This document shows positions 7,351 to 11,058 of a stretch of DNA of 11,058 nucleotides, in pieces; positions within the stretch are counted from its first letter, which is position 1; each line of letters starts with the position of its first letter. The stretch comes from Flavobacteriaceae bacterium (GTDB lineage Bacteria > Bacteroidota > Bacteroidia > Flavobacteriales > Flavobacteriaceae), in assembly GCA_013003145.1 (NCBI GenBank), contig JABDLH010000075.1, forward strand, positions 1 to 11,058, read 5' to 3'. Below the pieces are notes generated by a model that saw only the letters and a list, made by a program, of their open reading frames with translations, did no database searches and had not been told where the DNA came from. The position numbers and the translations under genes were made by a program.

Positions 7351-8733
7351 TTATAGGTTAGGCACTTTTACGCTACCTCCTACCCAACAGCTAAAACTAA
7401 CGGTCTTACCGGCCATTCCGGAATTAAAGATGTCTGTTTTAGAAGGTGCTTTTGCATTATAACTGGCAGCCGACTGGTTTGCGGTGCTGCTCAGAGCGGG
7501 ATCTACCCTTGATGCACGGTTTGCCATATCTGCAGCTTTCCAATAGATAGCCCTCTTTTCAAAAGGCGTACTACCACAATCGTTAGCACTGCTAGCGTAC
7601 AAATTAGCGATCAAGAGGTACGCTCTACCGTTAGATGGGTTAGCATCGATTGCCTGTTGTGCAAAGTTACGTGCTTCAGACTTACTGGTTCTCCTAACGA
7701 TGGTTGCAATCTTGTACAGGATATTTGATTTCTTATTCGCGTTAGTTTCTAATTCAACCGCTTTACGGAAATCTTCCAGGGCTCCTTTGTTATCACCTGC
7801 TTTCTGCTTCAGTGTACCACCATAAAGGTATGCGCTCGCAGAAGGCTCCAGTGCTAACTGAGCTTCAAAAAGTTTACGGAAAAGTGGATCGTCTGTACAC
7901 TCTTTGCTAAACATTCTGCCCACAGCTCTCTTCACCCAGCTAACATCATCTTTTTTAGCTTCAAAGTTCTTTGCGTACAATGGGATCAGGTTATCACAAT
8001 CGGCCAGGCCACCTAATTTAGAATCGATACTGTTGGCAATCTTACCATAAGTCTCGGAGTTATTAGTAGCTACCCTAAGTTGAGACTTCTCACGCCTGGT
8101 TAAAGTACCGGCGTCTTCTTTTGGAAGCAACTTAGTGATCTGGTCTGTCAGTTTCTGGTTCTCTTCTTCTAACTTCTCGGTCACATCATCATATGCGTCA
8201 AAAACATCCTGTAGTTCTTTTTTACCGGCAGCGTGAAGATCTACCAAGCTAGAAAAGTACAGGTAAAGTGCTTTAGGGTTTTTAAAATTATCCCTATCCT
8301 CTTTAAATGCCTTATCGAGCATACTGTGAAGCTCCTCATCAGAGGCCATCTTATTATCGTACTGAACGATCGCCTTATCTATAGCAACTCCGGCCTTACT
8401 GTATTTCGCAGGGAAATATTCAAGGCTAGCATCGTACAAAGCCATCAGGTCCTTGATGTACCCATCTTTTTCGGCACCGCTGCTATTATCAATCTTGTGC
8501 ATTAATATTTTCTCCCCCAGGGAAAAGTTAGCTTTATTAATGGCAGGACAGTTGTCGTAAACCATTTTCCAGGGAGTGTAAGCCGCATCGTAGTTCTTCA
8601 CCTTGGCATGCTCGGCATAAATGGAGAGATTAGTCATACACTCCGGGTTCTGCGCCTGTGAAAAACCAAAGGTCACAAGCCCAAAAACCGCAATCATCAT
8701 TGCGTAAAAATCCTTTTTCATCTTAGTCTTCAT
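7351..8733 (-). CDS. Exported tetratricopeptide-repeat protein, function unknown
   Basis: This 460-residue protein begins with a signal peptide (about 1-28, cut near SQAQ|NPEC), so the mature form is periplasmic or outer-membrane associated. It is largely helical. TPR-like units are clearest at about 296-410, including KAGDNKGALEDFRKAVEL (311-328) and ARNFAQQAIDANPSNGRAYLLIA (354-376). An acidic, Glu/Lys/Gln-rich stretch near 181-200 could form a coiled coil. Mature cysteines occur at 32, 62, 246, 279, 386 and 449, enough for disulfide bonds in the periplasm. The C-terminal 20 residues (SFSCWVGGSVKVPNL end) are non-helical in character. The start is ATG at 8733; an ATG four codons later (8721) is an alternative with the same signal peptide. 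It sits between a beta-barrel gene (28-base gap) and lptC (2-base gap), which suggests an envelope scaffold or assembly role. That role is inference. Confidence 0.85.
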   Translation of the reverse strand: MKTKMKKDFYAMMIAVFGLVTFGFSQAQNPECMTNLSIYAEHAKVKNYDAAYTPWKMVYDNCPAINKANFSLGEKILMHKIDNSSGAEKDGYIKDLMALYDASLEYFPAKYSKAGVAIDKAIVQYDNKMASDEELHSMLDKAFKEDRDNFKNPKALYLYFSSLVDLHAAGKKELQDVFDAYDDVTEKLEEENQKLTDQITKLLPKEDAGTLTRREKSQLRVATNNSETYGKIANSIDSKLGGLADCDNLIPLYAKNFEAKKDDVSWVKRAVGRMFSKECTDDPLFRKLFEAQLALEPSASAYLYGGTLKQKAGDNKGALEDFRKAVELETNANKKSNILYKIATIVRRTSKSEARNFAQQAIDANPSNGRAYLLIANLYASSANDCGSTPFEKRAIYWKAADMANRASRVDPALSSTANQSAASYNAKAPSKTDIFNSGMAGKTVSFSCWVGGSVKVPNL

Positions 8734-8761
8734 TTAATGTGGTTAAAATAGTAAATTTTTG

Positions 8762-10027
8762 TCAATCTATTTGTCTTTTTCGGAACCATCTGTCGCTGAG
8801 AGACAATCCTACATTGACTTTAAAATATGTTTCTTCTATCAGGTCAGCTACCGTTGTCCCTCTCCTACCTACTTCAAAACCGAGGTTCAGATTGGAAAAC
8901 TGGAAGCCCAGCGGTATACCAAGACCAAAAGTTATGCCAAAGTCCTTAATCTCCTTATCACGGATATGCAGACCGCTGTTATTCATTCTAAGACCGGCGC
9001 GGTAGGTAATGCGATTGAACACATTGTTAAAAGACGTGTAATCAGGAATATAGAATCCTCCCAGTGACAAACTGGAGGCATCCTGGTAGACCGCTTCTTC
9101 TAACTGCACAAATTCGTTCCTGAAGTCGCTCATTGGCTGCAGGGTGTATTCTGCACCGACAAACCAATGCAGATCCTCACCTACCCCAAGACCCAAGGTC
9201 GTAGCTGTTGGCACTTTTATCTCGGTTCTTTCAAGTCCCCGGGACGCCAGGTTAACGTCTATAATTTCTATTTCCCTGCCCGTTGTTGCTGAAAACGAAC
9301 CAATACGTTGATCATTCTCCGAAACCAGGTTAGCCTGGGTGTTGATGCGCAGTGAAGAGAATAAGGTCAGCTTATCTGTAATCTTCGGGCTGTAGGTAGC
9401 CCCATAATTAAAATCGTAGCCATTCACCCTGGACTCCCGCAGATCGAGAGTTCCGAATTGCACATCTTCTACCGTTTGTTCACGGCGATCTTCAATTTTT
9501 CCAAAATTGAAATTTACAGTGGCTCCAATATGCAGGTTTTTCAACAGTTCGTGCCCAAGGGAGAAGTAAACCTTATTTAAACCGCCTTCACCGGAAAACC
9601 GGTTGGTGACTTCCGCGCCATTTCCATTAATACTGTTTCCTATCAAATTGTACCCTACGGAAGAGTATGGCTGCAATCCAAAACCGGCGCCCCATTTAGG
9701 GCTTAGGGGAATACCGATAGCGATATAATCCAGGTTAGTAACAGAAGTAGATTCTTCATCGGTGAAGCTCTTAATACGCATCTCTGTGTGTGACAGACCC
9801 GCGGTATAAGTGGTTCTCCTCAGTTTCCCATAGGCAGCCGGGTTCTGGAAATTGACATGTATACTATCTGTATACATACCGAGCCTCCCCATCATCTGAT
9901 TATCTACTGTAGCCGGCGACCTGAGGTCCCCAATTCCGAAGTAAGAGTAAGGTGATACTGTTCCGTCCTGAGCACATACGCCGTACAATGCAAAGCACAG
10001 TATTGCAGTTACTATTTTTTTTACCAT
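8762..10027 (-). CDS. Outer-membrane beta-barrel protein, FadL/OmpP1-like
   Basis: This 421-residue protein has a signal peptide (1-19 or 20, AQ|DGTVSPYS) and then alternating polar/hydrophobic strands rich in Gly, Tyr and Phe, typical of a large barrel. The N-terminal region, with PYSYFGIGD (26-34) and a VNFQNPAAYG segment near 58-67, resembles the Bacteroidota proteins annotated as OmpP1/FadL/TodX-like, whose relatives take up hydrophobic compounds. That relation is from pattern, so substrate and mechanism are unknown. The barrel-like tail ends TYFKVNVGLSLSDRWF and is followed by a basic RKRQID rather than ending on the usual terminal aromatic. Its ATG follows the coaX stop with no gap (TAAATG), so it is almost certainly co-translated with coaX. 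The next gene down is the exported TPR protein, a possible partner. Confidence 0.85.
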   Translation of the reverse strand: MVKKIVTAILCFALYGVCAQDGTVSPYSYFGIGDLRSPATVDNQMMGRLGMYTDSIHVNFQNPAAYGKLRRTTYTAGLSHTEMRIKSFTDEESTSVTNLDYIAIGIPLSPKWGAGFGLQPYSSVGYNLIGNSINGNGAEVTNRFSGEGGLNKVYFSLGHELLKNLHIGATVNFNFGKIEDRREQTVEDVQFGTLDLRESRVNGYDFNYGATYSPKITDKLTLFSSLRINTQANLVSENDQRIGSFSATTGREIEIIDVNLASRGLERTEIKVPTATTLGLGVGEDLHWFVGAEYTLQPMSDFRNEFVQLEEAVYQDASSLSLGGFYIPDYTSFNNVFNRITYRAGLRMNNSGLHIRDKEIKDFGITFGLGIPLGFQFSNLNLGFEVGRRGTTVADLIEETYFKVNVGLSLSDRWFRKRQID

Positions 10028-10756
10028 TTAACGTTTGTTGTATTCCAGTAGATAATTCAAGCCCTCGAGCAGGAATTTAGAATGCGCAAATATGGTATTT
10101 TTTAATCGTTTAGACAAAAATTGCCCATCACCCCCTGTTAAAATAACTGTTAAATATGAAAATCTTTCCCGGTATTGAGTGATGATCCCATCTATCTCCT
10201 GGCAGATCCCGTTCACCACGCCACTATGAATACAACTGTCCGTGGTGTTACCGATAAAGCCAACCATATCTACTGGTTCTAACAGCGGTAATTTAGCAGT
10301 CTGTTGATTCAGTGCCTTGTAACGCATTCGAAGTCCCGGTGAAATAGCACCACCCAGGTACTCCCCGTAATCGTTAACGAGGTCATAGGTAATGCAAGTT
10401 CCCGCATCAATAACCAGGGTATTACCATTAGGATTGTGGTAAAATGCAGCTGTGGCTAAGGCCATCCGATCCACCCCCAGTGTTGTTGGTGAAGCATAAG
10501 AATTTTTGAACGGCATTTTAAAGGTGTGATCTAAAACGAATACCTTGCAGAAAATGCAGAGAACATTCATTGCTGTCTTGTCAAGGCAGGTCACGGAAGA
10601 GACCATGGCATAGCGGATATTCGGGAATTGCTTAAAGACGTTTTTTATCTCCGAAGCAAAATTTTCCATCCCCGTAGTCCGGTAGTCTACCATGGCATTA
10701 CGGTCATATACAGCAAGTTTCACCTGGGTATTCCCGGCATCGACAATCAGATTCAT
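10028..10756 (-). CDS. coaX: Type III pantothenate kinase
   Basis: This 242-residue cytoplasmic enzyme phosphorylates pantothenate, the first step of coenzyme A synthesis. As an ASKHA-fold kinase it shows the expected motifs: DAGNTQVKLAV at 6-16 (Asp6 in the phosphate-binding loop), GVDRMA at 94-99, VIDAGTCITYD at 115-125 with Asp117, GGAISPG at 135-141 and LTGGDG at 206-211. Length is typical. Type III enzymes are not inhibited by CoA and need a monovalent cation (family knowledge). The start is ATG at 10756, directly preceded by the TAA of a possible 11-codon leader ORF. It is the first gene of the minus-strand block and overlaps none of it, but its stop abuts the next start. The promoter must lie in the 136-base gap shared with the divergent tRNA gene. 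No convincing minus-strand promoter was found there. Confidence 0.96.
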   Translation of the reverse strand: MNLIVDAGNTQVKLAVYDRNAMVDYRTTGMENFASEIKNVFKQFPNIRYAMVSSVTCLDKTAMNVLCIFCKVFVLDHTFKMPFKNSYASPTTLGVDRMALATAAFYHNPNGNTLVIDAGTCITYDLVNDYGEYLGGAISPGLRMRYKALNQQTAKLPLLEPVDMVGFIGNTTDSCIHSGVVNGICQEIDGIITQYRERFSYLTVILTGGDGQFLSKRLKNTIFAHSKFLLEGLNYLLEYNKR

Positions 10757-10757
10757 A

Positions 10758-10793
10758 TTACAAAGATTGTAAAATGATAAAAACGAAATCCAT
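10758..10793 (-). other. Possible 11-codon leader ORF ahead of coaX
   Basis: On the minus strand an ATG at 10793 follows an A-rich tract (bases 10794-10812 are almost all A on this strand). It opens MDFVFIILQSL and stops with TAA at 10760-10758, one base before the coaX ATG. A-rich sequence just before the start is a favourable initiation context in Flavobacteria, which rarely use Shine-Dalgarno sites. The peptide is hydrophobic and could also be chance in AT-rich DNA. Low confidence. Confidence 0.2.
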
Positions 10794-10808
10794 TTTTTTC
10801 TTTTTTTG

Positions 10809-10839
10809 TTTGTAGTTCCTAAATTTGAAAGTATATTTG
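10809..10839 (+). promoter_or_regulatory. Promoter of tRNA-Phe
   Basis: A -33 TTTG (10809-10812) and a -7 TATATTTG (10832-10839, consensus TAnnTTTG) are separated by 19 bases, the classic Bacteroidota spacing. Transcription would start near 10846, giving a leader of about 47 bases removed by RNase P at 10893. A second perfect -7 octamer, TAAATTTG, lies at 10820-10827 but lacks a matching -33 box. Confidence 0.75.
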
Positions 10840-10892
10840 CCCCCTCTTAAAGCGATATACTTTTAGTTTCGCAAGTAGAAAATTGACGTATT

Positions 10893-10965
<73 letters not shown>

Positions 10966-10975
10966 CATTACTCAC

Positions 10976-11004
10976 AAAACCCACTCCACAGGAGTGGGTT
11001 TTTT
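10976..11004 (+). terminator. Intrinsic terminator after tRNA-Phe
   Basis: The stem CCCACTCC (10980-10987) pairs with GGAGTGGG (10991-10998) around a 3-base ACA loop. It is extended by AAAA (10976-10979) against TTTT (10999-11002), and a six-T run ends at 11004. It starts 11 bases after the tRNA and ends its transcript. Its 3' arm end is shared with the larger inverted repeat that follows. Confidence 0.92.
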
Positions 11005-11058
11005 CATTTTCAGGAGCGTGAAAAGCTCGCTTTTCTAAGCGAGTGAAAATGAAAAAAC
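10998..11058. repeat. Long inverted repeat reaching the window end, with an inner hairpin
   Basis: GTTTTTTCATTTTCA (10998-11012) is an exact reverse complement of TGAAAATGAAAAAAC (11044-11058), a 15-bp perfect arm pair. The second arm ends at the last base of the window, so pairing may continue beyond it. Inside, CTCGCTT (11026-11032) pairs with AAGCGAG (11037-11043) around TTCT. A competing GAGC/GCTC pairing (11014-11017/11025-11028) also exists. The first arm overlaps the T-tract of the tRNA terminator. Confidence 0.8.

Noticed and set aside
10754..10770. Leaderless coaX transcript driven by AATCTTTG just before the ATG
   Set aside because: The octamer misses the TA of the consensus, there is no -33 TTTG, and the spacing leaves almost no room for a transcription start before ATG.

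Overview
The window looks like a chromosomal housekeeping stretch from a member of the Flavobacteriaceae (Bacteroidota). The evidence is a class II HMG-CoA reductase paired with a GYDIA-type GHMP kinase, Bacteroidota-style TAnnTTTG -7 promoter elements, little sign of Shine-Dalgarno sites, A-rich leaders, and a set of envelope genes of the kind found in this family. No phage, transposase, CRISPR array or defence gene is visible.

Layout. At the left edge, 593..1 (minus) is the first third of an exported dipeptidyl-peptidase IV (S9B), cut by the window boundary. Divergent from it, 760..2073 (plus) is HMG-CoA reductase, followed with a one-base TGATG overlap by a GHMP kinase of the GYDIA family (2073..2990). 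A near-perfect bidirectional hairpin terminator (2991..3020) separates this pair from a long block on the opposite strand. Read in its own direction, that block is: type III pantothenate kinase (coaX), a FadL-like outer-membrane protein, a periplasmic TPR protein, LptC, a 66-residue two-helix membrane protein, a CNNM/CBS/CorC-type transporter, and a PpiD/SurA-type periplasmic chaperone-isomerase. The first six are packed with 0 to 28 bases between them or short overlaps. The last follows a 90-base gap with a possible promoter of its own. Right of coaX, and divergent from it, lies tRNA-Phe(GAA) with a good Bacteroidota promoter. It is followed by a strong terminator and a second, larger inverted repeat that runs to the last base of the window.

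How the genes fit together. The left pair belongs to the mevalonate route to isoprenoids: the reductase makes mevalonate, and the kinase is a candidate for a later phosphorylation step. The right block is mostly envelope biogenesis: LPS transport (LptC), outer-membrane protein folding (PpiD-like), a beta-barrel protein and a Mg2+/CBS-type membrane protein. It is headed by a coenzyme A biosynthesis gene. Most of the window is ordinary core genome. The points most worth a second look are the unassigned role of the GYDIA kinase, a U-U mismatch in the T-stem of the tRNA, the alternative-pairing inverted repeat after the tRNA, repeated parvulin-like core segments in the PpiD-like protein, and the uncharacterised TPR and 66-residue proteins inside the envelope operon.
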